A program made the position numbers and the translations under genes. Below the pieces are notes generated by a model. The model did no database searches. It was not told the DNA's origin and saw only the letters and a list, made by a program, of their open reading frames with translations. A stretch of DNA of 64,000 nt, from NCBI RefSeq assembly GCF_039595935.1, contig NZ_JBCNKR010000006.1, positions 3,100,632 through 3,164,631 of the forward strand, read 5' to 3'. Shown here piece after piece: positions 7,541 to 16,370 of this stretch; the first letter of the stretch is position 1, and each line of letters begins with the position of its first letter. This stretch comes from Flavobacterium sp. (GTDB taxonomy: Bacteria; Bacteroidota; Bacteroidia; Flavobacteriales; Flavobacteriaceae).

Positions 7541-9877
7541 ATGCAGAAATATATTGACCAGCTCAACGAAGCGCAACGAGCACCCGTTTTACAGAAAGAC
7601 GGGCCAATGATTATTATTGCTGGTGCAGGTTCGGGAAAAACCCGTGTTTTAACAATTAGAATTGCTTATTTGATGGCTCAGGGAATTGACGCCTTCAATA
7701 TTTTATCGCTGACTTTTACCAATAAGGCGGCTCGTGAAATGAAACACAGGATCTCTGATATCGTGGGAGCTTCTGAAGCTAAAAATCTTTGGATGGGAAC
7801 ATTTCACTCTATTTTTGCCCGTATTCTTCGTTCGGAAGCGGATCATTTAGGTTATCCATCCAATTTTACAATTTATGATTCTCAGGATTCGGCGAGATTG
7901 ATTTCTGCTATTATTAAAGAAATGCAGCTGGATCGAGATATTTATAAGCCTAAGCAAATTTTAGGTCGTATATCAAGTTATAAAAATAGTTTAATCACAG
8001 TAAAAGCTTATTTCAATAATCCGGAATTAATAGAGGCCGATGCAATGGCAAAAAGGCCTCGTTTGGGAGAAATCTATCAGCAGTATGTAGAGCGCTGCTT
8101 TAAAGCCGGAGCAATGGATTTTGATGATTTGTTGTTGAAAACCAATGAATTATTAACTCGTTTTCCAGAAGTTTTAGCAAAATATCAGGATCGTTTTCGT
8201 TATATTTTGGTTGATGAGTACCAGGATACGAATCACTCTCAGTATTTGATCGTTAGGGCTTTATCAGACAGGTTTCAGAATATTTGTGTGGTTGGTGATG
8301 ATGCACAGAGTATTTATGCGTTTCGTGGAGCAAATATCAATAATATCCTGAATTTCCAGAAGGATTACGAAGGTGTTGTAATGTATCGATTAGAACAAAA
8401 TTACCGTTCGACACGAAATATTGTTGAAGCGGCTAATACGGTTATGGATCATAACAAAACCAAATTAGACAAAGTTGTTTGGACAGCTAATGAATTTGGT
8501 CCAAAGATTAAAGTCCACAGAAGTTTGACCGATGCAGAAGAAGGTCGTTTTGTTGCCAGTACAATTTTTGAACAGAAAATGCAAAATCAGCTTCATAATG
8601 GAGCTTTTGCAATTTTATACCGCACCAATGCACAATCGCGTGCAATGGAGGATGCGTTGAGAAAAAGAGATATTCCGTATAGAATTTATGGAGGCTTGTC
8701 TTTTTATCAGCGTAAAGAAATAAAAGATGTTTTGTGTTATTTGCGTTTGGTAATCAATCCAAAAGATGAAGAAGCTTTAATACGTGTTATCAATTATCCG
8801 GCGCGTGGAATTGGAGATACAACTGTAGAGAAATTAACGATTGCTGCCAATCATTACAAACGTTCGATTTGGGAAGTGATGGTTAATATTGATAAAATTG
8901 ATTTAAAACTGAATGCCGGAACTAAAAACAAACTGAAAGATTTTGTAACGATGATTCAGAGTTTTCAGGTTATCGACCAAAATCAGGATGCATTTTATGT
9001 AACTGATCACGTTGCCAAAAAAACAGGTTTGGTTCAGGAATTAAAGAAAGATGCCACGCCGGAAGGAATGGCTAAAATTCAGAATATCGAAGAACTTTTA
9101 AACGGTATTAAGGATTTTACCGAAGGCCAAAGAGAAATTGATGGTGCAAGAGGTGCTTTGTCTGAATTTATGGAAGACGTAGCGCTTGCCACTGATTTAG
9201 ATAAGGATACAACCGACGAAGATCGTGTGGCGCTGATGACGATTCACTTAGCAAAAGGACTTGAGTTTCCGCATGTATTTGTTGTAGGTATGGAAGAAGA
9301 TTTGTTTCCGAGTGCGATGAGTATGAGCACACGAAGCGAACTTGAAGAAGAACGTCGTTTGTTTTATGTAGCCTTAACTCGTGCCGAACACCAAGCTTAT
9401 TTGACGTATGCACAATCTCGTTACCGTTGGGGTAAATTGACTGATAGTGAACCTTCTCGTTTTATTGAGGAAATTGACGGACAGTATTTAGAATATTTAA
9501 CGCCTGCTGAAAGTAATTACAGATACAAATCGCCTATCGATGGTGATATTTTTGGTGATGTAGATAAATCAAAATTGCGATTGGCTAAACCAGTAAGCGG
9601 AACCCCGCCAAAACATGTTACAGATAATAATCCGAAACCGGACTTAAATATTAGAAAACTAAAACCAGTTTCTGGAAATGCTCCAACAAATAGCAATGCT
9701 AATTTATTTGATAACAAGCTTACAGTTGGAAATGTCGTAATGCACGAACGTTTTGGAAAAGGTGAAGTTATTAATCTGGAAGGTGTTGGTGCCGATAAAA
9801 AAGCTGAAATTAAATTTGAAGTAGGAGGAATTAAAAAACTTCTCTTAAGATTTGCTAAATTAGATGTCGTAGGATAA
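7541..9877 (+). CDS. UvrD/PcrA-type superfamily 1A DNA helicase
   Basis: A 778-residue 3'-5' helicase with all SF1A motifs in order: Walker A GAGSGKTRVL near residues 28-37, LSLTFTNKAAREM (motif Ia), VDEYQDTN (Walker B), GDDAQSIYAFRGA (motif III), QNYRST (motif IV), VALMTIHLAKGLEFPHVFVVG (motif V) and RLFYVALTRA (motif VI). The last about 55 residues (HERFGKGEVINLEG...) are the Tudor-like C-terminal domain that in PcrA binds RNA polymerase. It would act in nucleotide excision repair, replication restart and removal of stalled transcription. It has its own promoter and is followed by a hairpin repeat. Confidence 0.95.
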   Translation: MQKYIDQLNEAQRAPVLQKDGPMIIIAGAGSGKTRVLTIRIAYLMAQGIDAFNILSLTFTNKAAREMKHRISDIVGASEAKNLWMGTFHSIFARILRSEADHLGYPSNFTIYDSQDSARLISAIIKEMQLDRDIYKPKQILGRISSYKNSLITVKAYFNNPELIEADAMAKRPRLGEIYQQYVERCFKAGAMDFDDLLLKTNELLTRFPEVLAKYQDRFRYILVDEYQDTNHSQYLIVRALSDRFQNICVVGDDAQSIYAFRGANINNILNFQKDYEGVVMYRLEQNYRSTRNIVEAANTVMDHNKTKLDKVVWTANEFGPKIKVHRSLTDAEEGRFVASTIFEQKMQNQLHNGAFAILYRTNAQSRAMEDALRKRDIPYRIYGGLSFYQRKEIKDVLCYLRLVINPKDEEALIRVINYPARGIGDTTVEKLTIAANHYKRSIWEVMVNIDKIDLKLNAGTKNKLKDFVTMIQSFQVIDQNQDAFYVTDHVAKKTGLVQELKKDATPEGMAKIQNIEELLNGIKDFTEGQREIDGARGALSEFMEDVALATDLDKDTTDEDRVALMTIHLAKGLEFPHVFVVGMEEDLFPSAMSMSTRSELEEERRLFYVALTRAEHQAYLTYAQSRYRWGKLTDSEPSRFIEEIDGQYLEYLTPAESNYRYKSPIDGDIFGDVDKSKLRLAKPVSGTPPKHVTDNNPKPDLNIRKLKPVSGNAPTNSNANLFDNKLTVGNVVMHERFGKGEVINLEGVGADKKAEIKFEVGGIKKLLLRFAKLDVVG

Positions 9878-9903
9878 ATAAAAGTTTTAGGTTTTGAAAA
9901 AGA

Positions 9904-9970
9904 TTGTCACCCTGAGCATAGTCGAAGGGCGCTCCAATAGGACGTGGGCTTCGACTTCGCTCAGACTGAT
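9904..9970. repeat. CTGAGC..AGTCGAAGG inverted repeat
   Basis: CTGAGCATAGTCGAAG (9912-9927) pairs with 9949-9964 (CTTCGACTTCGCTCAG) at 14 of 16 positions around a 21-base loop that itself contains TCC...GGA. It is more GC-rich than its surroundings and belongs to a dispersed repeat type I know from many Bacteroidota genomes. It may help end the helicase transcript, but no U-run follows. Confidence 0.7.
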
Positions 9971-9977
9971 AGCATAG

Positions 9978-10017
9978 AACTTGAAACTTGAAACAAACAA
10001 AACTTGAAACAAAAATA
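9978..10017. repeat. CTTGAAAC word repeat
   Basis: ACTTGAAAC occurs twice within 32 bases as direct repeats. The 16-mer ACTTGAAACAAAAATA at 10002-10017 recurs exactly at 13254-13269. Both copies end just upstream of a start codon (10020 and 13275). Confidence 0.65.
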
Positions 10018-10019
10018 AA

Positions 10020-10640
10020 ATGGCTGAATTCATAAAAATATACCCGGATAAACCTAGTGAAGCTGCAATTGCAAAAGTTGTAAAAGTGCTTCAGAATGGT
10101 GGTTTGGTAATTTATCCAACTGATACTGTTTATGGTTTAGGCTGTGATATTACCAATTCGAGAGCGTTAGAAAAAATTGCAAAAATCAAAGGAGTAAAAT
10201 TAGAGAAAGCAAATTTCTCATTCATTTGTCATGATTTGAGCAATTTATCAGATTATGTTCGTCAAATCGATACTTCGACTTTTAAAATTTTAAAAAGGGC
10301 TTTACCAGGACCTTATACTTTCATTTTACCCGGAAATAATAATCTTCCTAAAGAATTTAAAAAGAAAACCACAGTTGGTATTCGTGTTCCTGATAACAAT
10401 ATTATTCTGGAAATAGTACGTCAGTTAGGAAATCCGGTTGTTTCTACTTCTATAAGGGATGAAGATGATGTAATTGAATATACTACAGATCCTGAGTTGA
10501 TTTTTGAAAAATGGCAAAATTTAGTAGATGTTGTAATTGACGGAGGTTACGGGGATAATGTAGGTTCAACAATTATTGATTTATCAGAATATGAACCAGT
10601 TATTGTGAGAGAAGGAAAAGGCGATATAGATATTCTGTAA
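10020..10640 (+). CDS. YrdC/Sua5/YciO family protein (threonylcarbamoyl-AMP synthase type)
   Basis: A 206-residue single-domain protein with the family block GGLVIYPTDTVYGLGCDI at residues 30-47, the nucleotide-binding loop region KGVKLEKANFSF, and the later GPYTFILPG and TVGIRVPDN blocks. Length and layout resemble YciO more than the longer Sua5 (no C-terminal extension). YrdC members make threonylcarbamoyl-AMP for the tRNA t6A modification together with TsaB/TsaD/TsaE; a tsaE gene lies at 23.1 kb. Whether this copy is the t6A enzyme or a YciO-like paralogue cannot be settled here. Confidence 0.88.
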   Translation: MAEFIKIYPDKPSEAAIAKVVKVLQNGGLVIYPTDTVYGLGCDITNSRALEKIAKIKGVKLEKANFSFICHDLSNLSDYVRQIDTSTFKILKRALPGPYTFILPGNNNLPKEFKKKTTVGIRVPDNNIILEIVRQLGNPVVSTSIRDEDDVIEYTTDPELIFEKWQNLVDVVIDGGYGDNVGSTIIDLSEYEPVIVREGKGDIDIL

Positions 10641-10774
10641 AAAAATACTGAAATCATATAAAAGTTGAAAAATTATGACTAACTTTAGTATAGTTAAAAT
10701 TTAGTTAGTTAATAAAAATAATGTTATTCTTAATTTGTGTCTAATTGGATATTAGAAAAAAATTACGAATACAT

Positions 10775-10805
10775 AAAAAAAGCAGGTCAATCGACCTGCT
10801 TTTTC
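10775..10805. terminator. Bidirectional rho-independent terminator
   Basis: AGCAGGTC (10781-10788) and GACCTGCT (10793-10800) form a perfect 8-bp stem with loop AATC, flanked by an A-run on the left and a T-run on the right. It can end both the YrdC-like transcript and the convergent OmpA-type gene. Confidence 0.9.
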
Positions 10806-10823
10806 TTTATGAGAAAGCTGCTA

Positions 10824-11657
10824 TTATTTAGCTTGTTTTTTCATTTCTTTTTCGATCATGTCATAGAACTGATCAATTTTCGGCATAACAACGATACGAG
10901 TTCTTCTGTTACGAGCTTTGTTTTCTGCTGAATCATTAGCTACTAATGGTACATAAGAACTTCTACCAGCAGCAATTAATTTTGCAGGGTTAACATTTAA
11001 GTCATTTGTTAAGACACGAACGATAGAAGTAGAACGTTTAACACTTAAATCCCAGTTGTCTAACAATACTCCGTTGCTTTTGTAAGGAACATCATCAGTA
11101 TGACCTTCAACCATACATTCGAAATCAGGTTTGTCGTTTACTACTTTTGCTACTTTAGCCAAAACAGATTTTGCTTTGTCGCTAACCTCGTAGCTTCCGC
11201 TTTTAAATAATAATTTATCAGCGATAGAAATAAATACAACTCCTTTTTCAACATTTACTTCGATATCCGGATCGTTGATTCCAACTGCACCTTTTAAACT
11301 TGTAACTAATGCTAAAGTTACACTGTCTTTTTTAGTAAGTGCATCCTGAAGTCTAGAGATTTTTAAATCTTTTTCTTTTAAACTTTCTAGAGATTTTTCA
11401 AGATTTTCAGCACCTTTAGTAGTTAAAACAGTTAGGTCTTTAGAGCTGTTAATTAAATCTTGATTGTGTTGTTTATAGCTTTCAGCTGTTGCTGCTAATC
11501 CTGCTTTTTCTTCAAGACAAGAGTTTAATTTAACTGTGCAAGAGTTTAATAAATCTTGTGTCTCTTTTTGCTTAGCTTCTAGTGCCGCATATTCCTTTTT
11601 CGATACACACGAAGTTAAGGCCATTAATACTGATAGTGCGATAACTATTTTTCTCAT
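10824..11657 (-). CDS. OmpA-family peptidoglycan-binding lipoprotein
   Basis: A 277-residue protein. A lipoprotein signal ends in the lipobox LTSC (Cys at about residue 17). Residues 20-115 form a coiled coil (KKEYAALEAKQKETQDLL...LEKSLESLKEKDLKISRLQDAL), and residues about 130-265 are an OmpA/MotB C-terminal domain with FKSGSYEVSDKAKSVL, GHTDDVPY and NRRTRIVV, the peptidoglycan-contacting motifs. It likely ties the outer membrane to the cell wall. It is a single gene ending at the bidirectional terminator. Confidence 0.92.
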   Translation of the reverse strand: MRKIVIALSVLMALTSCVSKKEYAALEAKQKETQDLLNSCTVKLNSCLEEKAGLAATAESYKQHNQDLINSSKDLTVLTTKGAENLEKSLESLKEKDLKISRLQDALTKKDSVTLALVTSLKGAVGINDPDIEVNVEKGVVFISIADKLLFKSGSYEVSDKAKSVLAKVAKVVNDKPDFECMVEGHTDDVPYKSNGVLLDNWDLSVKRSTSIVRVLTNDLNVNPAKLIAAGRSSYVPLVANDSAENKARNRRTRIVVMPKIDQFYDMIEKEMKKQAK

Positions 11658-11691
11658 AGGTATTATATTTAATTAAACGTTGATTACAAAT

Positions 11692-12711
11692 TTAGTTTTT
11701 AATATTTTGATTACTGTTAAAGATTTCTTTAAAAACCTTTATTTTCTTCACGTAATACAAGTAAACGATACTTTTTACACTATAGTATTGGTCTATTTGA
11801 GAATTTTTACGTTTTTTAAGATATTTTAAAGATAGCGAATAAAAAGAAAAATGTGCCTTCAAAATAGCAAAAGTATGCCCAAATTTACCTTGTGTAAGAA
11901 AACGGATACCTGCAATTCCGTCTAAAACCATTCGGAAGAAAATCACAGAAAACATTCCTTTTTTAGGCAGGTTTTTAACGAGCATTAATAAAGAATTTCT
12001 AAAGTTTAGAAACGTTTTTCTCGGATTTCCTTGTTGTAAAGTTGCTCCTCCAACATGATAAACTACTGATTCTGAATTGTATTTTATAATATGTCCTTCA
12101 TTCAAAGCACGCCAGCATAAATCAATTTCTTCCTGATGAGCAAAAAAGCCTTCATCAAAACCTTTTAATTGATGATAAACCTCTCTTCTGATAAAAAAAC
12201 AAGCTCCCGATGCCCAGAATAATTCACAATTATCATTATACTGTCCGTTATCTTTTTCTAAAGTATCAAAAATTCGGCCTCTGCAATATGGAAAACCATA
12301 CTTATCAATAAAACCACCGGCACCTCCCGCGTATTCAAAATATTCCTTATTTTTAAAATCGAGAATTTTTGGCTGGATAATGGCTGTTTGTTTTTCTCTG
12401 TCAAAAGTTTCAATAATAGGTTTTAACCAGTTTTCTGTAACTTCAATATCAGAATTAACCAAAGCATAAATTTTGGCATCTACATTTTGAAGAGCATCAT
12501 TATAGCCCTTAGCAAAACCATGATTTCCATTATTTTGAATGATTTTTACTGAAGGATAATTTTCTTTAACGAAATTTACAGAAGTATCTGTAGATGCATT
12601 ATCAGCAACATATATAGTGGCTTCTTTAGAGTATTGCAGAACCGAAGGTAAAAATTGCTCCAACAATTTAACTCCGTTCCAATTTAAAATGACAACTGCT
12701 ATTTTATCCAA
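11692..12711 (-). CDS. Family 2 glycosyltransferase (rhamnosyltransferase-like)
   Basis: A 339-residue cytoplasmic or membrane-bound GT2 enzyme. It begins with VVILNWNGVKLLEQFLPSV, then has ADNASTDTS (nucleotide-sugar binding), NGNHGFAKGYNDAL and the DxD-like ALVNSDIEV, followed by ACFFIRREVYHQLKGFDEGFFAHQEEIDLCWRA with the conserved ED-type motif. The C-terminus is basic with two hydrophobic stretches. Its sugar and acceptor are unknown; a role in surface polysaccharide or glycoprotein synthesis is inferred. It lies 14 bases downstream of the HsdR-N-like gene on the same strand, probably one transcript. Confidence 0.9.
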   Translation of the reverse strand: MDKIAVVILNWNGVKLLEQFLPSVLQYSKEATIYVADNASTDTSVNFVKENYPSVKIIQNNGNHGFAKGYNDALQNVDAKIYALVNSDIEVTENWLKPIIETFDREKQTAIIQPKILDFKNKEYFEYAGGAGGFIDKYGFPYCRGRIFDTLEKDNGQYNDNCELFWASGACFFIRREVYHQLKGFDEGFFAHQEEIDLCWRALNEGHIIKYNSESVVYHVGGATLQQGNPRKTFLNFRNSLLMLVKNLPKKGMFSVIFFRMVLDGIAGIRFLTQGKFGHTFAILKAHFSFYSLSLKYLKKRKNSQIDQYYSVKSIVYLYYVKKIKVFKEIFNSNQNIKN

Positions 12712-12725
12712 AAGTATTCTTTTAA

Positions 12726-13178
12726 TTATTTAATATTATGGTAATCTGGTAAGCTTGGTAAAAACTGATATTTTTCATTTTCAAAGTCCATTTGGCAATA
12801 ATAATGATTCAGTCCGTTTGTAACGTTCAAAAACCGTGCCTGCATAGTCATGTTATAGCGGGCAATCTGGTCAAAAACGGCTTGTGATATCTTTACTTCA
12901 GGTGCTTTACACTCAACTAATATATGTATAGAACCATCCGGGTTAAAAACTACAACATCGTATCTTTTTCTTAATCCGTTGATAGTTAAAACTTTCTCAA
13001 CATTGATAAGCGATTTTGGGTATTTTTTTTCATTAATTAAATAATGAACTACATGCTGACGAACCCATTCTTCGGGAGTAAGAATGATAAATTTTTTCCT
13101 GATTTCATCAAAAATAGACACTTTATTTTCGCTATTTTTGAATCGGAAAGTATAAGTAGGGAAATTTAGTTTTAGCAT
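12726..13178 (-). CDS. HsdR N-terminal-domain-like protein (type I restriction enzyme R_N)
   Basis: A 150-residue protein. The segment FDEIRKKFIILTPEEWVRQHVVHYLINEK, followed by KVLTINGLRKRYDVVVFNPDGSIHILVECKAP, contains a PD-(D/E)xK-type nuclease core (D...ECK) as found at the N-terminus of type I restriction R subunits. It stands alone, without helicase, methylase or specificity genes, as is usual for this small protein in Flavobacteria. The frame is open far upstream, but the -7 element TATTTTTGC ends 3 bases before the ATG at 13178, so the longer reading is rejected and a leaderless transcript is likely. It contains an intact A8 run in frame (13023-13030). Confidence 0.8.
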   Translation of the reverse strand: MLKLNFPTYTFRFKNSENKVSIFDEIRKKFIILTPEEWVRQHVVHYLINEKKYPKSLINVEKVLTINGLRKRYDVVVFNPDGSIHILVECKAPEVKISQAVFDQIARYNMTMQARFLNVTNGLNHYYCQMDFENEKYQFLPSLPDYHNIK

Positions 13179-13181
13179 AAA

Positions 13182-13190
13182 GCAAAAATA
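13182..13190 (-). promoter_or_regulatory. -7 promoter element of the HsdR-N-like gene, next to its ATG
   Basis: TATTTTTGC on the minus strand is an exact match to TAnnTTTGC and ends only 3 bases before the ATG at 13178. Transcription would begin at about the start codon, giving a leaderless mRNA. Confidence 0.5.
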
Positions 13191-13198
13191 TAAAATAG

Positions 13199-13265
13199 TT
13201 TGAGGTTTCAGGTTTAAAGTTTCAAGTTTTGGAATTGTAACCTGAAACCTTGAACTTGAAACAAA
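13199..13265. repeat. Interleaved inverted repeats, GTTTCAAG/CTTGAAAC word family
   Basis: AGGTTTCAGGTT (13203-13214) pairs perfectly with AACCTGAAACCT (13239-13250). A second perfect pair, GTTTCAAGTT (13219-13228) with AACTTGAAAC (13253-13262), crosses the first, so the two stems are interleaved. The repeat fills the divergent spacer between the HsdR-N-like gene and holA. Confidence 0.8.
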
Positions 13266-13274
13266 AATATTTGA

Positions 13275-14279
13275 ATGGACGAAGTTGTAAAAATTGTTAA
13301 TGATATTAAGGCAGGAGATATAAAACCTATTTATTTTTTTATGGGTGAAGAACCTTATTATATAGATAAGCTGTCTGAGTATATTGAACAGAATGTATTG
13401 GCTGAAGAAGAAAAAGGTTTCAATCAAACGGTTCTTTACGGAAGAGATGTAACCATTGATGAAATAGTTTCGACAGCAAAACGTTACCCAATGATGGCTG
13501 ATCGTCAGGTTGTTATTGTAAAAGAAGCTCAGGATTTGTCAAGAACAATTGATAAAATAGAATCGTATGTTGAGAATCCGCTGGATACAACAGTTTTAGT
13601 TTTTTGTTACAAATATAAAACCCTTGATAAACGTAAAAAAGTTACTAAACTTATAGCGCAAAAAGGAATTGTTTATGAGAGTAAAAAGTTATATGAGAAT
13701 CAGGTAGGAGACTGGATTAAACGCGTTCTGGCCGGAAAAAAATACACAATCGATCCAAAAGCAAACGCTATGCTGGTGGAGTTTTTAGGGACAGACTTAA
13801 GTAAAATCAATAACGAATTAGAAAAACTGCAAATCATTTTACCGCAGGGAACCATGATTACGCCTCAGCATATTGAAGAAAATATTGGTTTCAGTAAAGA
13901 CTATAATGTATTTGAACTTCGAAAAGCAATTGGAGAACGTAATCAGCTAAAAGCCTACAAAATAGCGGAGAATTTTGCTCATAATCCTAAAGAATATCCG
14001 CTTGTAATGACTACCGGATTGGTTTTTGGATTTTTTGTTCAGCTTTTAAAATACCATGGATTAAAAGATAAAAATCCTAAAAATGTAGCGAGTGCCTTAG
14101 GTGTAAATCCTTTTTTTCTAAAAGAATATGATTTAGCTATAAAAAATTACCCAATGCGAAAAGTGAGTCAGATTGTTGGCGCTTTACGTGATATTGATGT
14201 TAAAAGTAAAGGAGTAGGAGCCAATGCGTTACCACAATCTGATTTACTTAAAGAAATGCTTTATAAAATATTTAATTAA
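13275..14279 (+). CDS. holA: DNA polymerase III subunit delta
   Basis: A 334-residue protein with the delta-subunit pattern: N-terminal VVKIVNDIKAGDIKPIYFFMGEEPYYIDKLSEYIE (a degenerate P-loop region), RYPMMADRQVVIVKEAQDL, VFCYKYKTLDKRKKVTK, a helical lid domain and the C-terminal collar domain ending in LPQSDLLKEMLYKIFN. Delta opens the beta sliding clamp within the clamp loader. Length agrees with the family. It is divergent from the HsdR-N-like gene across a palindromic spacer. Confidence 0.93.
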   Translation: MDEVVKIVNDIKAGDIKPIYFFMGEEPYYIDKLSEYIEQNVLAEEEKGFNQTVLYGRDVTIDEIVSTAKRYPMMADRQVVIVKEAQDLSRTIDKIESYVENPLDTTVLVFCYKYKTLDKRKKVTKLIAQKGIVYESKKLYENQVGDWIKRVLAGKKYTIDPKANAMLVEFLGTDLSKINNELEKLQIILPQGTMITPQHIEENIGFSKDYNVFELRKAIGERNQLKAYKIAENFAHNPKEYPLVMTTGLVFGFFVQLLKYHGLKDKNPKNVASALGVNPFFLKEYDLAIKNYPMRKVSQIVGALRDIDVKSKGVGANALPQSDLLKEMLYKIFN

Positions 14280-14346
14280 GCCATTAAAATTCACGATATT
14301 TGCGTTTCTAAAAAAATTACTGCTTTAAAAAATTAATTACACAATT

Positions 14347-14529
14347 ATGGGAATGAATAAAAATACCGTTTTAGGATGGGCTACTTTTATAATGGTACTT
14401 ATGGGATTGTTGCTTATAGGTCTTGGGGCTTTTAGATACAGTGAAGTATCTGGCTGGGGATTTGCTGCTACAGGTGTTGGTTTTCTTGCTAATGCCTGGG
14501 TTTTTAATGCTTTAAAAGGCAGAGTTTAA
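14347..14529 (+). CDS. CAL67264-type small membrane protein
   Basis: A 60-residue protein with two hydrophobic helices (VLGWATFIMVLMGLLLIGLGAF and GFAATGVGFLANAWVFNAL) separated by a short polar loop, ending in KGRV. I recognise it as the conserved Flavobacteriaceae family named after CAL67264; its function is unknown. The ATG at 14347 or the one at 14353 could be the start (MGMNKNT). A near-consensus -7 element (GATATTTGC, about 14295) lies upstream. The ettA gene follows 82 bases later. Confidence 0.8.
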   Translation: MGMNKNTVLGWATFIMVLMGLLLIGLGAFRYSEVSGWGFAATGVGFLANAWVFNALKGRV

Positions 14530-14611
14530 TTCTATTCAATGTCAATTGTAAAAATCAATTGCAATATTCAAAAATTAATAAAAACAATAAACTAAAAACA
14601 ATAAACATAAT

Positions 14612-16303
14612 ATGTCAGACGATAAGAAAGTAATTTTCTCAATGCAAAAATTGAGTAAAACCTATCAGGGAGCAGACAAACCGGTACTTAAAAACATTTA
14701 TTTAAGTTTCTTTTACGGAGCAAAAATTGGTATTTTAGGACTTAACGGTTCTGGAAAATCTTCTCTTTTAAAAATCATTGCAGGTGTAGATAAAAACTAT
14801 CAGGGTGATGTTGTTTTTCAGCCGGGTTACACTGTAGGATATTTAGAGCAGGAGCCAATTCTTGATGATTCTAAAACTGTAATCGAAGTAGTTCGTGAAG
14901 GAGCTGCAGAAACTATGGCAGTTTTAGAGGAATACAACCAAATCAATGACTTATTCGGTCTTCCGGAATATTACGAAGATCAGGATAAAATGGATAAATT
15001 GATGGATCGTCAGGCGGCATTACAAGATAAAATTGATGCACTTGGAGCTTGGGAAATCGATACCAAATTAGAAATCGCAATGGATGCGCTTCGTACTCCG
15101 GATGGAGATACTCCTATCAAAAACCTTTCAGGAGGAGAGCGTCGTCGTGTAGCTTTATGTCGTTTATTATTACAACAGCCAGATGTATTACTTCTGGATG
15201 AGCCTACCAACCACCTTGATGCTGAGTCAGTTCTTTGGTTAGAGCAGCACTTAGCACAATATGCAGGAACAGTTATTGCTGTAACGCACGACCGTTATTT
15301 CCTTGATAATGTGGCTGGCTGGATTCTTGAGTTGGATAGAGGAGAAGGTATTCCATGGAAAGGAAACTATTCTTCTTGGTTAGATCAAAAATCAAACCGT
15401 ATGGCTCAGGAAGAAAAAGTAGCTTCTAAACGTAGAAAAACTTTAGAACGCGAGTTAGAATGGGTTCGTCAGGGAGCAAAAGGTCGTCAGACAAAACAAA
15501 AAGCTCGTTTACAGAATTACGACAAATTATTAAATGAAGACCAAAAACAACTAGATGAAAATCTGGAAATTTATATCCCGAATGGTCCTCGTTTAGGAAC
15601 AAATGTTATCGAAGCAAAAAATGTTGCCAAAGCTTTTGGAGACAAATTATTGTACGATAACTTAAACTTTACTTTGCCACAAGCCGGAATTGTTGGAATT
15701 ATCGGGCCAAACGGTGCTGGTAAATCTACAATTTTCAAAATGATTATGGGCGAGCAGGCTACAGACAGCGGTGAATTTACGGTTGGAGAAACTGTAAAAA
15801 TTGCTTACGTAGATCAGTCACATTCTAATATTGATCCGAATAAATCTATTTGGGAAAACTTTGCTGACGGTCAGGAATTAATTATGATGGGAGGTAAGCA
15901 AGTTAATTCAAGAGCTTATTTATCTCGTTTCAATTTTGGTGGTGGAGAGCAAAACAAAAAAGTTTCGATGCTTTCTGGTGGAGAACGCAACCGTTTACAC
16001 TTAGCAATGACATTGAAAGAAGAAGGAAACGTACTTTTACTGGATGAGCCTACGAACGACCTGGATGTTAATACACTTCGTGCACTTGAAGAAGGTTTGG
16101 AGAATTTTGCTGGTTGTGCCGTAATTATTTCGCACGACAGATGGTTCTTAGACAGAATTTGTACGCACATCTTAGCTTTTGAAGGAGACTCTGAAGTTTA
16201 TTTCTTCGAAGGAAGTTTCTCTGATTATGAAGAAAATAAAAAGAAACGTCTTGGTGGTGATTTAACTCCAAAACGTATTAAGTATAGAAAATTAATTAGA
16301 TAA
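14612..16303 (+). CDS. ettA: Energy-dependent translational throttle protein EttA (ABC-F ATPase)
   Basis: A 563-residue soluble protein with two ABC ATPase domains and no membrane segment. Walker A motifs are GLNGSGKSS (about residue 46) and GPNGAGKST (about residue 366); signatures are LSGGERRRVAL and LSGGERNRLHL; both Walker B segments end in LLLDEPTN. The linker between them is basic and helical (KRRKTLERELEWVRQGAKGRQTKQKARL), the P-site tRNA interaction motif region. EttA binds the ribosomal E site and couples initiation to the ATP/ADP ratio. Length matches the E. coli protein (about 555). A strong terminator follows. Confidence 0.95.
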   Translation: MSDDKKVIFSMQKLSKTYQGADKPVLKNIYLSFFYGAKIGILGLNGSGKSSLLKIIAGVDKNYQGDVVFQPGYTVGYLEQEPILDDSKTVIEVVREGAAETMAVLEEYNQINDLFGLPEYYEDQDKMDKLMDRQAALQDKIDALGAWEIDTKLEIAMDALRTPDGDTPIKNLSGGERRRVALCRLLLQQPDVLLLDEPTNHLDAESVLWLEQHLAQYAGTVIAVTHDRYFLDNVAGWILELDRGEGIPWKGNYSSWLDQKSNRMAQEEKVASKRRKTLERELEWVRQGAKGRQTKQKARLQNYDKLLNEDQKQLDENLEIYIPNGPRLGTNVIEAKNVAKAFGDKLLYDNLNFTLPQAGIVGIIGPNGAGKSTIFKMIMGEQATDSGEFTVGETVKIAYVDQSHSNIDPNKSIWENFADGQELIMMGGKQVNSRAYLSRFNFGGGEQNKKVSMLSGGERNRLHLAMTLKEEGNVLLLDEPTNDLDVNTLRALEEGLENFAGCAVIISHDRWFLDRICTHILAFEGDSEVYFFEGSFSDYEENKKKRLGGDLTPKRIKYRKLIR

Positions 16304-16324
16304 TAAGATCTGATAATTTTCAAT

Positions 16325-16368
16325 AAAAAAATCCCAAATTCCGATTTTGCGAATTTGGGATTTTTTAT
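16325..16368 (+). terminator. Rho-independent terminator of ettA
   Basis: ATCCCAAATTC (16331-16341) pairs perfectly with GAATTTGGGAT (16351-16361), loop of 9 bases, with a T-run after and an A-run before the stem. It may also work for the convergent DUF393 gene. Confidence 0.9.
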
Positions 16369-16370
16369 TT

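Noticed and set aside
10737..10931. Small + strand frame across the terminator
   Set aside because: It runs through the bidirectional terminator and the antisense of the OmpA-type gene; no family resemblance.
13179..13427. Longer N-terminus for the HsdR-N-like protein
   Set aside because: The extra 83 codons run through the palindromic spacer, a promoter element and the antisense of holA.
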